Notes: generated from the letters alone by a model not told the origin. A stretch of 64,000 nt of DNA from an uncultured Corynebacterium sp. (GCF_946998835.1 NZ_CAMQAZ010000009.1:22312-86311), one strand, 5' to 3'; positions 34,317 to 44,379 are shown, numbered from the stretch's first letter. A program made the numbers and translations.

Positions 34317-36129
34317 CTCGCGCAAGGCACGCAATTTAAGCGCTAGCGTCGCGACTGAGCAGAAGGGCGCGACGGCTGCCACTTCACGGCGGTCCTCGTC
34401 GTCAAGCTCTAGTGCTCGGAAGCGGCCTGCGTGGGTGGAGCGTTTTGACGACTGGAAGTCGCGCCCACTGTTCGACTACCACTTGCTGATGATTATCGTC
34501 GCGCTGCTGACATCGATTGGTTTGGTCATGGTGCTGTCGGCATCTATGGCCAGCGCCGGTAGTGATTCGGGCAGCGTGTGGTCCGTCTTCTTCCGCCAGT
34601 TGGTCATGGTGGTGTTCGGACTTATCTCCATGTGGGTTGTGCTGCGAATGCGGGTGGAGTTAATTCGCTCGTTGTCGACAGCGGCGCTGATTTTATCCTT
34701 CGTGCTGTTGATTCTGGTGATTATCCCGGGCATTGGTATCGGTCTGGAGGAAACCGGTGCCCGCTCCTGGTTGAGTGTCGGTGGTATCACCATGCAGCCC
34801 TCCGAGCTGGCGAAGATTGCGCTGGCCCTGTGGGGGTCGAAGTTGCTGGCTGAAAAGGTGCGCACTGCAGTGTCCTACCGCGATTTGTTCGCGGCTTTCG
34901 GCCTGGTCAGCTTTTTAATGCTGGCTTTGGTGATGTTGCAGCGCGACCTCGGCATGGTCGCTTCTATGGCGTTTGTTGTCGTGGCGCTGGCATGGTTTGC
35001 AGGTCTGCCGAGGATATTCATCACCGGTCTTCTCGGCGCTGCCGCATTGGCCATGGTGATTTTCACCGCTACTGCTGGTTTCCGCTCGGCGCGAATCAGG
35101 GTTTACTTCGACTCGCTGATGGGTAACTTCGGCGATGTCCAGGGTGACGCCTACCAGTCTTATCAGGGCTTTCTTTCGCTTGCCGACGGGTCCCTCACCG
35201 GTGTCGGTCTCGGTCAGTCGAGCGCGAAGTGGGGATACCTGCCGGAGGCAAAGAATGACTTCATTTTTGCCATCATCGGTGAGGAAACCGGGTTCCTCGG
35301 TGCGCTGATGGTGATTTTGCTCTACGCAGCGCTGGGCTGGGTGGGGCTTCGGATCGCCGGCCGCCAGAACGATCCGTTCCTCCGTCTACTCGCAGGCACA
35401 ATTACCACAGCAACGGTGGTGCAGGCCTTCATCAATATCGGTTACGTCGTCGGTGCGCTGCCGGTAACGGGTCTGCAGCTGCCGCTGATTTCTGCCGGTG
35501 GTACATCGGCGATGGTCACTCTGTTCTCCATGGGGCTGCTGGCCACCTGTGCCCGCCACGAGTCGGAGGCTGTCTCTGCGATGCAGACTTCTGGGCGCCC
35601 GGCATTGGATAGGTTCCTGCGGATTCCGGAGCCGGTTCCGTATGACGAGTCGCGTCGTCATGCACCGAAGGTGCGTGCCCACCGTGACCCACAGCGTTTT
35701 GGTCCACCAGTCGTAACCAGCGGAGCGCGAACTCCACGAGGTGAGCGAACACAGGTCCGCGAGAGCTACCGCAGCGACCGGGGTGAGCGATTTGAGCGAG
35801 GTGAGCGAAGGGGCCGCAGCACAAGTAATCACAGTGGCCGAGGTGTCTCATCGCAGCGTGATGCGCGAGCAGCTGGACGTCCTGGTAGCTCTGGCAATGT
35901 TCGCGGCCGTGAGGCCGATTATTCCGCTCGTGGTGACAGCGGCCGGACCCGGGGATTCTCCGAGAGTGCACCGCGGACTGGGTGGTCACAGGACTCCTGG
36001 TCGTCGTCAAGCTCGCGCCGGGGAAGTAGGATTCGGAGCGAAGGCCGTGGCGGGCAGTCGCGTTCGCGCCAGCGCCCGGGCCGAAACAATAGAAATGGCG
36101 GTTCAGTACCGCGGAGGAGGAATCGATAA
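34309..36129 (+). CDS. ftsW: Septal peptidoglycan polymerase FtsW with long basic tail
   Basis: SEDS-family glycosyltransferase that polymerises lipid II at the septum with FtsI. Multiple transmembrane segments from about residue 58, [37 protein letters not shown] with the conserved loop, and [19 protein letters not shown]. From about residue 427 to 606 the protein continues as a hydrophilic tail rich in Arg, Ser and Gly ([27 protein letters not shown]). Such a tail of about 180 residues is longer than I would expect. The tail ends 4 bp before murG. Confidence 0.95.
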   Translation: MDNSRKARNLSASVATEQKGATAATSRRSSSSSSSARKRPAWVERFDDWKSRPLFDYHLLMIIVALLTSIGLVMVLSASMASAGSDSGSVWSVFFRQLVMVVFGLISMWVVLRMRVELIRSLSTAALILSFVLLILVIIPGIGIGLEETGARSWLSVGGITMQPSELAKIALALWGSKLLAEKVRTAVSYRDLFAAFGLVSFLMLALVMLQRDLGMVASMAFVVVALAWFAGLPRIFITGLLGAAALAMVIFTATAGFRSARIRVYFDSLMGNFGDVQGDAYQSYQGFLSLADGSLTGVGLGQSSAKWGYLPEAKNDFIFAIIGEETGFLGALMVILLYAALGWVGLRIAGRQNDPFLRLLAGTITTATVVQAFINIGYVVGALPVTGLQLPLISAGGTSAMVTLFSMGLLATCARHESEAVSAMQTSGRPALDRFLRIPEPVPYDESRRHAPKVRAHRDPQRFGPPVVTSGARTPRGERTQVRESYRSDRGERFERGERRGRSTSNHSGRGVSSQRDARAAGRPGSSGNVRGREADYSARGDSGRTRGFSESAPRTGWSQDSWSSSSSRRGSRIRSEGRGGQSRSRQRPGRNNRNGGSVPRRRNR

Positions 36130-36133
36130 CACC

Positions 36134-37306
36134 ATGGCGGACAAAAATCTGGGCGCGGCCGTTGGGGCGAAAGGCGCCTCGGAGTCTGAGCTTTTTCTCA
36201 AGAAAGATGGCTCCGCTCCGACCATAGTGGTGGCTGGTGGTGGCACAGCTGGCCATATCGAACCCGCGCTGGCCGTCGCCGACGCGATTTTGAGCTTGCA
36301 GCCGGAAGCGCGCGTGATTGCGCTCGGTACGAACCGTGGGTTGGAGTCGACTCTTGTGCCGGCACGAGGCTACGAGCTGGAATTGATTCCACCGGTGCCG
36401 GTGCCGCGCAAGCCTACTGCGGATTTGTTCAAACTGCCGTTCAACGTCGCTCGTGCCGTACGTGAGACCCGCGAGGTTTTCAAACGTGTAGATGCTGATG
36501 CGGTAATCGGTTTTGGCGGCTATGTGTCGGCACCGGCGTATCTGGCATGCCGCGCGGGTAAGAAGATTCCATTCCTGGTTCACGAAGCTAATGCTCGCGC
36601 GGGGCTGGCCAATAAGCTTGGAGTCGCACTTGGCGGTGTCGGCTTAGCGGCTGTGACCGGTTCCGGCCTGAAGGCCGAAGTCGTGGGCAACCCAGTACGT
36701 TCCAGTCTCGCCGAGTTGGACCGCGATGCTAAGCGTGCCGAGGCCCGGGAGTTCTTTGGTCTGCCACAAGAGGGACCGGTGCTCTTTGTCACCGGCGGTT
36801 CGCAGGGGGCGCGCTCCATTAATGAGGCCGTCAGCGGCGCAGCGGCAGAGCTCGCCACCGCCGGTGTGTCCGTGTTGCACGCCTATGGCAAAAAGAACCA
36901 CGTTGAAGTTGAGTCCGTTCGTGAGGATGCGCCGTATGTGGCCGTCCCGTACATTGACCGGATGGATTTGGCGTACTCTGCAGCTGATCTAATTTTGTGC
37001 CGTTCTGGCGCGATGACGGTGGCTGAAGTCTCAGCCGTCGGGTTGCCTGCGGTGTATGTGCCATTGCCACATGGAAACGGCGAACAGGCGCTAAACGCTA
37101 CGGACGTTATCGATGCTGGTGGAGGTATTCTCATCGCCGATGAGTCGCTGACCGTGGCATCGATTTCGGATATCGTGATTCCACTGGTCACGTCCCCAGA
37201 CAAGCTTGCCGACGGGCGTCGCGCCCTGGCCAACATCGGACACGGTAACGCTGCGGAGAACATCGCCCGTCGGGTGCTGTCTGGGGCTGTGAACTCTAAG
37301 AAGTAA
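36134..37306 (+). CDS. murG: Lipid II synthase, UDP-GlcNAc transferase MurG
   Basis: Peripheral membrane GT-B enzyme that adds GlcNAc to lipid [24 protein letters not shown] is the N-terminal Gly-rich loop, [15 protein letters not shown] and [15 protein letters not shown] are donor-domain motifs, and [30 protein letters not shown] is the UDP-GlcNAc site. 390 residues from ATG 36134, which has GGAGGAGG upstream; the frame is open back to 35741 only because it overlaps the ftsW tail. Confidence 0.96.
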   Translation: MADKNLGAAVGAKGASESELFLKKDGSAPTIVVAGGGTAGHIEPALAVADAILSLQPEARVIALGTNRGLESTLVPARGYELELIPPVPVPRKPTADLFKLPFNVARAVRETREVFKRVDADAVIGFGGYVSAPAYLACRAGKKIPFLVHEANARAGLANKLGVALGGVGLAAVTGSGLKAEVVGNPVRSSLAELDRDAKRAEAREFFGLPQEGPVLFVTGGSQGARSINEAVSGAAAELATAGVSVLHAYGKKNHVEVESVREDAPYVAVPYIDRMDLAYSAADLILCRSGAMTVAEVSAVGLPAVYVPLPHGNGEQALNATDVIDAGGGILIADESLTVASISDIVIPLVTSPDKLADGRRALANIGHGNAAENIARRVLSGAVNSKK

Positions 37307-37319
37307 AGCGAGCATAGAG

Positions 37320-38813
37320 ATGAACGTTAATTTCGATGACTTTCAGCCGGTGACAGGAAAGCTGCCCGCAAGTGTGCACATGATTGGTATTGGTGGTGCC
37401 GGTATGTCCGGTATTGCCCGCATTTTGCTGGCGCGAGGTATTCGTGTGACGGGTTCTGATGTCAAGGAATCCCGTGCGGTGGTGGGGCTTCGTGCGATGG
37501 GTGCGACCATCGCCATTGGCCACGACCGTGCGAATCTTGAGCTAGCCGGCAAGGGGGAATTGCCAGAGGCAGTGGTCATTTCCTTCGCTGCTATCCCGAA
37601 GACGAATCCGGAGCTGGCCGGTGCGCATGAGCTGGGCATTCCGGTTTTAAAGCGCTCCGATGTGCTTGCGCTGTTGATGCAGGACTCCAAAGCCCTGCTG
37701 ATTGCCGGTACCCACGGAAAGACCTCGACAACGTCGATGACCGTGGCTGCTCTACAAGCCGCCGGTTTGGATCCGTCTTTTGCCGTCGGTGGTCTGATGA
37801 GTAAGGCGGGTGTCAATGCACACCAAGGCAGCGGCGATGTCTTTGTCGCTGAGGCCGATGAGTCGGATGCCTCGCTGTTGACTTACCAGCCGCAAGTGGC
37901 TGTCATCACCAACATCGAGCCCGATCATCTGGACTTCTTCGGTGATGACGAGACCTACTCTGCGGTCTTCGACGCATTTGCGGAGCGTATTAAGGACGGC
38001 GGCCACCTGGTGGTGTGCGCTGAAGACACGCACGCAGCCGCATTGGGGGAGCGCGCGGTGGACCGTGGCATTAACGTGCTGGCCTACGGCGGGGTAGAGG
38101 CCTTGGCAAAGCACCCGAAGCTACCAGTCGGTGCCGTTTTGCACGGTTGGACTCCAGCCGGTGGCGGTGCCCGTGTGGAGGCCACTGTCGGTGCTACCTC
38201 GGTGACGTTTGAATTGCACCAGCCCGGTCGTCACATGGCGCTCAACGCGCTGGCTGCAATGGTCGGTGGCGACTGCGTCGGGGCAGATTTGGGTCGTATG
38301 GCCCGTGGTCTCGGTGAGTTCACGGGTGTGCGTCGTCGTTTCGACTATCACGGCAGTATTGCCGAGGGGCCGTTTGTCGGCGCGCGTATTTACGACGATT
38401 ACGCGCATCACCCGACTGAGGTTTCCGCCGTTCTCGGTGCGGCTCGGGAACTTGTCACCGAGGCTGGTCGCGGTGAGGTCATCGCAGTGTTCCAGCCGCA
38501 CCTGTATTCGCGTACCCGCAACTTTGCCGACGAGTTCGCCGCAGCATTGTCTCTGGCAGACAAGGCCGTGTTGCTCGATGTCTTCGGTGCCCGAGAGGAA
38601 CCGCTGCCGGGAGTCGATGGCGCACTGATTGCTAAGAAAATGACAATCCCTGTGACGTACGAGCCGCATTTCACCAGTGTTCCCGCTCGCGTCCGTGAAA
38701 TCGTCGAACCACACGATGTCATCCTGACTATCGGTGCTGGTTCTGTGACAATGCTTGCCGACGAAATCGTGCGCGAGCTCAGCGGAGACAACGACGAACA
38801 GGTGGAGTCGTAA
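37320..38813 (+). CDS. murC: UDP-MurNAc-L-alanine ligase
   Basis: Adds L-Ala to UDP-MurNAc. N-terminal HMIGIGGAGMSGIARILL, ATP loop IAGTHGKTSTTSMTVA, EADESDASLL, TNIEPDHLDFFGD, and DDYAHHPTEVSAVL. 497 residues. Lies 13 bp after murG and 4 bp before ftsQ. Confidence 0.97.
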   Translation: MNVNFDDFQPVTGKLPASVHMIGIGGAGMSGIARILLARGIRVTGSDVKESRAVVGLRAMGATIAIGHDRANLELAGKGELPEAVVISFAAIPKTNPELAGAHELGIPVLKRSDVLALLMQDSKALLIAGTHGKTSTTSMTVAALQAAGLDPSFAVGGLMSKAGVNAHQGSGDVFVAEADESDASLLTYQPQVAVITNIEPDHLDFFGDDETYSAVFDAFAERIKDGGHLVVCAEDTHAAALGERAVDRGINVLAYGGVEALAKHPKLPVGAVLHGWTPAGGGARVEATVGATSVTFELHQPGRHMALNALAAMVGGDCVGADLGRMARGLGEFTGVRRRFDYHGSIAEGPFVGARIYDDYAHHPTEVSAVLGAARELVTEAGRGEVIAVFQPHLYSRTRNFADEFAAALSLADKAVLLDVFGAREEPLPGVDGALIAKKMTIPVTYEPHFTSVPARVREIVEPHDVILTIGAGSVTMLADEIVRELSGDNDEQVES

Positions 38814-38817
38814 CACT

Positions 38818-39594
38818 GTGAAACCCAGTCGAAAACAATTTCAGCAGCCTGACGATGGAGGTCAGGCCGCACCAGAGTTACGAGGTCAGCGTTCGGCGCG
38901 CGTTCCTCGACGTGGCTGGCTTATCGGAGGCGGCCTGGTCGCGATTATCGCCCTTGTCGTAGCAGTGGTGTGGTTTTCCCCGTGGTTGGTTGTGAAAAAT
39001 ATCGACGTCGAAGGTGTCGTACACGGAGATAAGGACGCGATTGTCGAGGCCAGCGGTATTACTGAGAATCAGAAGCTGATTCGTTTGAACACGAATGCGG
39101 CAGCACGCTCTGTGGCTGGACAGCCGTGGGTCGACAGTGTGACTATTAGTCGTTCGTGGCCACAGGGTGTGACGATTTCAGTTCGGGAATTTGCACCTGT
39201 GGTATTTATTCGGGCCACCGATGGAGAGCACCTGTTTTCCGAAAAAGGTGAGGAGTTTGTCACAGCACCGCCACCGCCGGGTGTGATTGAGGTTGTCGAT
39301 GCACCCCGTGTGGATGAGCCCGCGGACGGTAAAATTGACCCCGAGTCGCGTGTTATCAAGGCGGTTCTGGACGTCGTCAAGGCGTTACCGGAGCCCGTTG
39401 CGCACCGAGTTGAGCGGATTAGTGCGCCTTCAGAGGCAGAAATCAAGCTCTTCCTCACCGATGGCTATGAGGTGTACTTCGGTTCGTCGGATAATGCGGC
39501 GGAAAAGGCACGCGCGACGGAGATTGTACTGAGCCGTGACGAGAAGACGTGGAACGTTTCCAACCCTCGGCTGCCCACTGCTAAGGGAGAGTAG
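38818..39594 (+). CDS. ftsQ: Cell division protein FtsQ
   Basis: Bitopic septal protein. Basic cytoplasmic N-terminus (SARVPRRG), one transmembrane segment (LIGGGLVAIIALVVAVVWF), POTRA domain (VVKNIDVEGVVHGDKDAIVEASGI) and the beta domain to the end. 258 residues from GTG 38818, chosen because it follows the murC stop by 4 bp and gives a normal N-terminus; GGTGGAG lies about 11 nt upstream. Confidence 0.93.
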   Translation: MKPSRKQFQQPDDGGQAAPELRGQRSARVPRRGWLIGGGLVAIIALVVAVVWFSPWLVVKNIDVEGVVHGDKDAIVEASGITENQKLIRLNTNAAARSVAGQPWVDSVTISRSWPQGVTISVREFAPVVFIRATDGEHLFSEKGEEFVTAPPPPGVIEVVDAPRVDEPADGKIDPESRVIKAVLDVVKALPEPVAHRVERISAPSEAEIKLFLTDGYEVYFGSSDNAAEKARATEIVLSRDEKTWNVSNPRLPTAKGE

Positions 39595-39859
39595 GGAAGC
39601 GTGGTGTCTGATGTGATTTCTGTGGCTAAACACTATCCCTCAAGTGCAGGTTTAAGGTAGCGACACGCGCTAAAAGGTCGCTGAATTATTGGCAGTTTTC
39701 GACCACAATGGGGTCAACAGCTTTTCGGCCATGATGCACTTTCCGTGCGGTGTCATGGGGGGCTGTGCTGCCGGTGGCGCACCTGCTGTCGTGCAGTCCA
39801 TGTGCAACGTGGCTAGATGAAATCATTTAGGACCTATAGGAAAGGGCGAGAAACGCGCA
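39595..39859 (+). promoter_or_regulatory. ftsQ-ftsZ intergenic region, likely ftsZ control region
   Basis: This 265-bp gap is the largest in the second half of the cluster. In corynebacteria ftsZ has several promoters here. I see no strong -35/-10 pair or terminator, only the ribosome-binding site AGGAAAGGGCGAG before ATG 39860. Confidence 0.35.
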
Positions 39860-41179
39860 ATGACCTCCCCGAATAACTACCTCGCCGTTATCAAAGTCGT
39901 CGGTGTCGGCGGCGGTGGCGTCAATGCTGTCAACCGCATGATCGAGGAGGGGCTGAAGGGTGTCGAATTTATCGCAGTCAACACTGACTCGCAGGCCCTG
40001 ATGTTCTCCGACGCTGATGTCAAGCTCGACATTGGACGTGAGGCAACTCGTGGTCTGGGCGCAGGCGCTAACCCCGAGGTTGGTCGCACTTCCGCGGAAG
40101 ACCACAAGGATGAGATTGAAGAGACCCTCAAGGGCGCGGATATGGTCTTCGTTACCGCCGGTGAGGGTGGCGGAACTGGTACTGGTGCAGCTCCAGTTGT
40201 AGCGAGCATCGCAAAGAAGTCCGGTGCTCTGACGGTCGGTGTTGTTACCAAGCCGTTCGATTTCGAGGGCAAGCGTCGTGCACGCCAGGCTGCAGAGGGT
40301 ATTGAAACCCTCAAGGAGGTCTGCGACACCCTTATCACCATTCCGAACCAGCGTCTGCTGCAGATTGGTGAGCAGGATCTGTCCATGATGGACGCGTTCC
40401 GCTTTGCTGATGAGATTCTCTACAACGGTGTCCAGGGTATTACTGACCTGATTACCATCCCGGGCATGATTAACGTCGACTTCGCCGACGTTCGCTCGGT
40501 TATGGCCGAGGCTGGCTCCGCACTGATGGGGGTCGGTTCCGCGCGGGGCGATGACCGCGTGATGAACGCAGCGACTCAGGCTATTAACTCCCCGCTGCTG
40601 GAGTCCACTATGGATGGCGCGCAGGGTGTTTTGATTTCCGTCGCCGGTGGCTCCGACCTCGGCCTGATGGAAGTCAATGCCGCCGCGTCCATCGTGGAGG
40701 AAAAGGCAGACCCGGATGCCAACATCATTTTCGGCACCATCATCGACGACAACCTCGGTGATGAAGTTCGCGTCACCGTGATCGCCACCGGATTTGAGCA
40801 GGGAAACGGCAATCCGCTGGATAAGCCTGCTGCAGGTGCTTCTGCGCGACCGGCTGCTCAGACCGCTGAGGACCGTCCGGCTGCTGAGCAGGCACCGCGC
40901 CAGGGTAGCGCATTGCCGGGCGGTGACAACCTCGGTGTTTCGGCTCCGCTTGAGGAGGAAGAGCGCCCGGTTGCCCAGCCACGCGAGCGCGAGGACCGCG
41001 ACCGCTTTATTCCGCGCACCAACCCTAATGACGGTGGTCTGTTTACCGACAACCCGACGCCGCGTACACGGGACAGCCGTAACTACCGCGGTACCCATCG
41101 TTACGACGACCGTGACGAGCGCGACGACCGTCGTGGTGGATACCAGGCCTCCAACGACCTTCCGGAGTGGGGCTTCTAA
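39860..41179 (+). CDS. ftsZ: Cell division GTPase FtsZ
   Basis: Tubulin homologue forming the Z-ring. GTP signature [15 protein letters not shown] at about residues 101-115, NTDSQAL near residue 40, and the T7 synergy loop [11 protein letters not shown]. The globular part ends near residue 320, followed by a variable linker rich in Arg/Asp/Gln. The last residues are NDLPEWGF, in place of the usual DVPxFL-type peptide bound by SepF and FtsW. 439 residues. Confidence 0.97.
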   Translation: MTSPNNYLAVIKVVGVGGGGVNAVNRMIEEGLKGVEFIAVNTDSQALMFSDADVKLDIGREATRGLGAGANPEVGRTSAEDHKDEIEETLKGADMVFVTAGEGGGTGTGAAPVVASIAKKSGALTVGVVTKPFDFEGKRRARQAAEGIETLKEVCDTLITIPNQRLLQIGEQDLSMMDAFRFADEILYNGVQGITDLITIPGMINVDFADVRSVMAEAGSALMGVGSARGDDRVMNAATQAINSPLLESTMDGAQGVLISVAGGSDLGLMEVNAAASIVEEKADPDANIIFGTIIDDNLGDEVRVTVIATGFEQGNGNPLDKPAAGASARPAAQTAEDRPAAEQAPRQGSALPGGDNLGVSAPLEEEERPVAQPREREDRDRFIPRTNPNDGGLFTDNPTPRTRDSRNYRGTHRYDDRDERDDRRGGYQASNDLPEWGF

Positions 41180-41185
41180 TAACTC

Positions 41186-41905
41186 ATGACTGAAGAATCC
41201 CGCCGCAGCCGAAAGATTCTGACGAATCGGCGCGGCGGGTTTTCGCTGCCACCATACGATTCCTTCAATCTCGGGGATCATGTCGGCGATGACCCGTCCG
41301 CAGTCGAACGCAACCGCCAGCGTCTTGCCGATTCTCTGGGAATCGACCGCGCCCGCTTCGTTTATATGGAGCAGCTGCATACCAATACGGTTACTGTCGT
41401 CAACGAACCTCACCCGGAGCCCGTTGCCGCGACAGATGCCATCGTCACCACAACGCCGGGACTCGCGCTGGTAGTTCTTGTCGCCGATTGCGTTCCCGTC
41501 TTGCTTTCCGACGATCACGCGGGTGTCGCTGCTGCGGTACACGCGGGGCGGACCGGAGCTCGCAACGGCATCGTGCGTAAATCTGTCGAGAAAATGATTG
41601 AACTCGGAGCCAAGCCCGAAAACATCCATGTGCTGCTGGGTGCTGCCGCATCTGGTCGAAACTATGAGGTGCCAGAGTCGATGGCCGATGACGTCGATAA
41701 GCATTTGCCCGGAGCAAAGACTCAGACCAAGCAGGGGACAGCCGGCGTTGACGTGCGTGCCGGGCTGATGCGTCAGCTATACGACCTCGGCGTGCGGCAT
41801 GTCAATGTCGAGCCCAGCTGCACTATTGATAGTGAGCAGTACTTTTCCTATCGGCGTGAGGGCAAAACTGGGCGCCAGGCAGGCATCGTGGTCCTGCCTG
41901 AATAA
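41186..41905 (+). CDS. pgeF: Peptidoglycan editing factor PgeF (YfiH/DUF152 family)
   Basis: Multicopper-oxidase-like fold protein; in E. coli it removes mis-incorporated residues (L-Ser) from muropeptide precursors, and other members have purine nucleoside phosphorylase activity. Metal/active site residues are in VADCVPVLLSD (Cys), AAVHAGRTG (His) and VEPSCTIDSEQYFSYRREGKTGRQ. 239 residues, 6 bp after ftsZ, hence co-transcribed. In related genomes yggS follows; here sepF follows directly. Confidence 0.9.
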   Translation: MTEESRRSRKILTNRRGGFSLPPYDSFNLGDHVGDDPSAVERNRQRLADSLGIDRARFVYMEQLHTNTVTVVNEPHPEPVAATDAIVTTTPGLALVVLVADCVPVLLSDDHAGVAAAVHAGRTGARNGIVRKSVEKMIELGAKPENIHVLLGAAASGRNYEVPESMADDVDKHLPGAKTQTKQGTAGVDVRAGLMRQLYDLGVRHVNVEPSCTIDSEQYFSYRREGKTGRQAGIVVLPE

Positions 41906-42034
41906 GGCTAAATTTCAAAGTTGTAATTTTGGCTCGTGTAATTTGCGCGTGTCTATGCGATATCGCTGACTCACCCGGTAGGTTGTGGGGTAGCACAGAC
42001 TTACATCCGCACACGAAAAAGGACGTAGCAGAAG

Positions 42035-42559
42035 ATGGCTGATTTCTTCCGTGGGGTTTCAAACTTCTTCGGTCTAACCCCGACCGATGACGCGGCTTAT
42101 GATGAGCACTACGATGAGTTTGACCGTCGTGATGAGGGGCGTTATGACGATGCCTACGCTGACTCGCGTCGTTCAGAGCGTCACCGCTACGAGCTGCGCG
42201 GGGATGATTCGCGTGAGGCACCGAGTATGGATTCCCGCGAAGGAGACGATTACCGTTACGGCAACCTGCACTCCGTGGCTGAAACCAAGGATCCGGAGCA
42301 GGTCTTCATCAAGCCGGAAAGTGGTTTCCAGGACAAGTACTCCAAGGCCCCGGATATCGGTTCCCACTTCCGCGACGGAGATATCGTCACCTTTGACTTA
42401 AGTGAGCTCGACCCGTCTGAGGCCAAGCGCTACGTTGACTTTGTTGCTGGACTGGTTTTCGGCCTGCGCGGTCGAATTAAGGCTGATGGCTCCGTGTTTA
42501 CGCTGTACCCGCACGGCTGCGACGTGAACGAGGGCCAGTTTGATCGGATGTCCGGCTAG
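42035..42559 (+). CDS. sepF: Z-ring membrane anchor SepF
   Basis: A 174-residue protein that binds the FtsZ tail and the membrane; essential in corynebacteria, which lack FtsA. N-terminal amphipathic helix (MADFFRGVSNFFGL), an acidic/Arg-rich flexible linker, then the SepF domain (DIVTFDLSELDPSEAKRYVDF ... AGLVFGLRG, KADGSVFTLYP). AAAGGACG precedes ATG 42035. A 129-bp gap separates it from pgeF. Confidence 0.95.
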   Translation: MADFFRGVSNFFGLTPTDDAAYDEHYDEFDRRDEGRYDDAYADSRRSERHRYELRGDDSREAPSMDSREGDDYRYGNLHSVAETKDPEQVFIKPESGFQDKYSKAPDIGSHFRDGDIVTFDLSELDPSEAKRYVDFVAGLVFGLRGRIKADGSVFTLYPHGCDVNEGQFDRMSG

Positions 42560-42585
42560 CGAGTTAGCTCGTATGGGCTCGCTAG
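42556..42585 (+). terminator. Hairpin at the sepF stop
   Basis: CTAGCGAG (containing the stop) and CTCGCTAG form a perfect 8-bp stem with a 14-nt loop, followed by TATTTCG. Moderate terminator candidate. Confidence 0.45.
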
Positions 42586-42609
42586 TATTTCGTATTCAGA
42601 TTAATTAGC

Positions 42610-42615
42610 TAGACT
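42610..42615 (+). promoter_or_regulatory. -10 box of the YggT gene (leaderless)
   Basis: TAGACT ends 8 nt before GTG 42624; no ribosome-binding site. Confidence 0.5.
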
Positions 42616-42623
42616 GTTTACTC

Positions 42624-42923
42624 GTGTCTTCACTACTGCTAGTTCTGCTAATCCTGCTGAAGCTTTTCACCTATCTGCTTTTGGCGCGCATTGTGATTGA
42701 AATGATTCAGTCATTTTCACGCTCCTGGCGCCCAGGTGCAGTGTTTTCTTCGGTCGGTGAGGTTATCTTCGTTATTACCGACCCGCCAGTGAAGCTATTG
42801 CGCCGTCTTATCCCGCCGATGCCAATGGGCAGTGTGATGGTGGACATGTCTGTGCTCGTGCTGTTCTTCATCCTTATGATTCTGCGAATGGTGCTGCAGG
42901 TGGCTCTCGGGGCTGTCGCGTAA
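42624..42923 (+). CDS. YggT-family membrane protein
   Basis: A 99-residue integral membrane protein with two or three hydrophobic segments (LLLVLLILLKLFTYLLLARIV; VDMSVLVLFFILMILRMVL) and the family motif ITDPPVKLLRRLIPP. It occupies the conserved slot between sepF and divIVA (cg2362 in C. glutamicum). Role in division or ion homeostasis is suggested in the family but unproven here. Confidence 0.88.
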   Translation: MSSLLLVLLILLKLFTYLLLARIVIEMIQSFSRSWRPGAVFSSVGEVIFVITDPPVKLLRRLIPPMPMGSVMVDMSVLVLFFILMILRMVLQVALGAVA

Positions 42924-43060
42924 ATAGCGCTAACTGCCGATTGCCCACTTGGTGTCCGCTATGTGGGATTCGGTGGAGCTGTGTTGTTTTGATTGTCCTC
43001 TATGTGATGTTCTCGGGCATTGAATCGCTACCGGGGGTGTTAAGCGGGGGCAATCACGAG

Positions 43061-43095
43061 AACCCGTTGGGGAATGCAATCCCCAACGGGTTTTT
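43061..43095 (+). terminator. Strong intrinsic terminator of the division cluster
   Basis: AACCCGTTGGGG (43061-43072) and CCCCAACGGGTT form a perfect 12-bp stem around an 8-nt loop, ending in TTTTTG. It separates the YggT gene from divIVA. Confidence 0.92.
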
Positions 43096-43239
43096 GTTGT
43101 GTCAGGGGTAAAGTTCTGTGACTAAAGGTGCAGGGTAAGGGCGAGGTTTAACGTTTTGCTGAAATTCTGACTTAGGTCAAACGGTCAGAAATAGCGTCCT
43201 ACCCAAAATAATCAGGGTGAGGACTGTGACTAGAGCAGG

Positions 43240-43295
43240 TAGGATTAGCCGGGTAAACAGTACTACTGGAAATAATTCTCTTAAGAATTCTTAAG
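43240..43295 (+). promoter_or_regulatory. divIVA promoter region and 16-bp palindrome
   Basis: TAGGAT at 43240-43245 is a likely -10 box. CTTAAGAATTCTTAAG at 43280-43295 is a perfect palindrome 33 bp before the ATG, in the predicted 5' untranslated region. Further upstream TTCTGAC (43165-43171)/GTCAGAA (43184-43190) is another inverted repeat. Confidence 0.45.
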
Positions 43296-43328
43296 AACTG
43301 TCCGCTCAAAGTGTTAGGGGAACTCACC

Positions 43329-44345
43329 ATGCCGTTGACTCCGGCTGATGTGCATAACGTGGCTTTCAGCAAGCCTCCGATTGGCAAGCGTGGTTACAAC
43401 GAGGATGAGGTCGATCAGTTCCTCGACCTTGTGGAGGACGCGCTGGGTGAGCTCCAGGATGAAAACGCTGAGCTGCGCCAGCGCGTAGAGGACCTCGAAG
43501 GTCAGCTGGAGCAGGGTGGCACAGACCACGCTGCTTCTGATTCTGTCGCTGCCGCGCCGGCAGTCGATGAGGGCCAGCTGCGCAATGAGATTGAACAGCA
43601 GCTGCGCGCTGAGTACAACGAGCGTCTGAACGCTCAGCAGCAGGAGATTGAAGCCCACTACCAGGAGCGCCTGGACGCCCTGGAGAAGCGCGCTTCTGAG
43701 GCTGAGGCTGCTGCTCAGCAGGCTTCTGCTGCATCCTCGGAGCAGCCGCAGGCCGCAGCTGCTGCTGCAAGCGCCAACACTGAGTCTCAGGAAGTCAGCC
43801 TCCGCGCTGCTCGCATCCTGCAGGCCGCTCAGGACACCGCAGACCGCGTCACCGCTGACGCTAACGCTGAGGCCAACAAGCTGGTCACTGACGCTCGTGA
43901 AAACGCAGATCGCACCGTGGCTGAGGCCAACGCAGAGGCCGAGCGCACCGTCACCAACGCCCGCAATGAGGCTGAGGCAACCCTGGCTGATGCCAAGGAG
44001 CGCAGCGAGCAGATGTTGGCGGACGCCCGTAATGAGTCTGAGACGACCCTTACTGACGCACACCAGCGCAGTGAGCAGATGATTAGCGACGCAGATGCTC
44101 GCTCCAGCGCAACCATCACGGCTGCACAGCAGAAGGCCACCGCCCTGCAGGAGGACGCAGAGCGCAAGCACCAAGAAATTATGACCACCGTCAAGGAGCA
44201 GCAGACCGCTCTGGAGGGTCGTATCGAAGAGCTCCACATCTTCGAGCGCGAGTACCGTACTCGCCTGAAGACCTTCCTGGAGTCCCAGCTGGACGACCTG
44301 AACTCGCGCGAATCGGCTGCCCCGGCCGACGGCTACAACAACTAG
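43329..44345 (+). CDS. divIVA: Polar growth scaffold DivIVA/Wag31
   Basis: Coiled-coil protein that marks cell poles and recruits the elongation machinery. The conserved N-terminal lipid-binding domain reads [15 protein letters not shown], with [21 protein letters not shown] after it. A first coiled coil and an Ala/Gln-rich spacer (about 110-160) lead to a second coiled coil built from ten contiguous 11-residue units at residues 176-285 (43854-44183). 338 residues from ATG 43329, with AGGGGA upstream; the ATG at 43311 would add six residues before the conserved start. Confidence 0.95.
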   Translation: MPLTPADVHNVAFSKPPIGKRGYNEDEVDQFLDLVEDALGELQDENAELRQRVEDLEGQLEQGGTDHAASDSVAAAPAVDEGQLRNEIEQQLRAEYNERLNAQQQEIEAHYQERLDALEKRASEAEAAAQQASAASSEQPQAAAAAASANTESQEVSLRAARILQAAQDTADRVTADANAEANKLVTDARENADRTVAEANAEAERTVTNARNEAEATLADAKERSEQMLADARNESETTLTDAHQRSEQMISDADARSSATITAAQQKATALQEDAERKHQEIMTTVKEQQTALEGRIEELHIFEREYRTRLKTFLESQLDDLNSRESAAPADGYNN

Positions 44346-44379
44346 TTCCGTAGCCAGCACGCACGTAGCCACCGAACTC

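Noticed and set aside
35741..36133. N-terminal extension of MurG by 131 codons
   Set aside because: It is the ftsW tail read in another frame; ATG 36134 has GGAGGAGG and the normal MurG N-terminus.
39827..41704. 625-codon minus-strand frame opposite ftsZ and pgeF
   Set aside because: The plus-strand genes are unmistakable; long antisense frames are common in GC-rich coding sequence.
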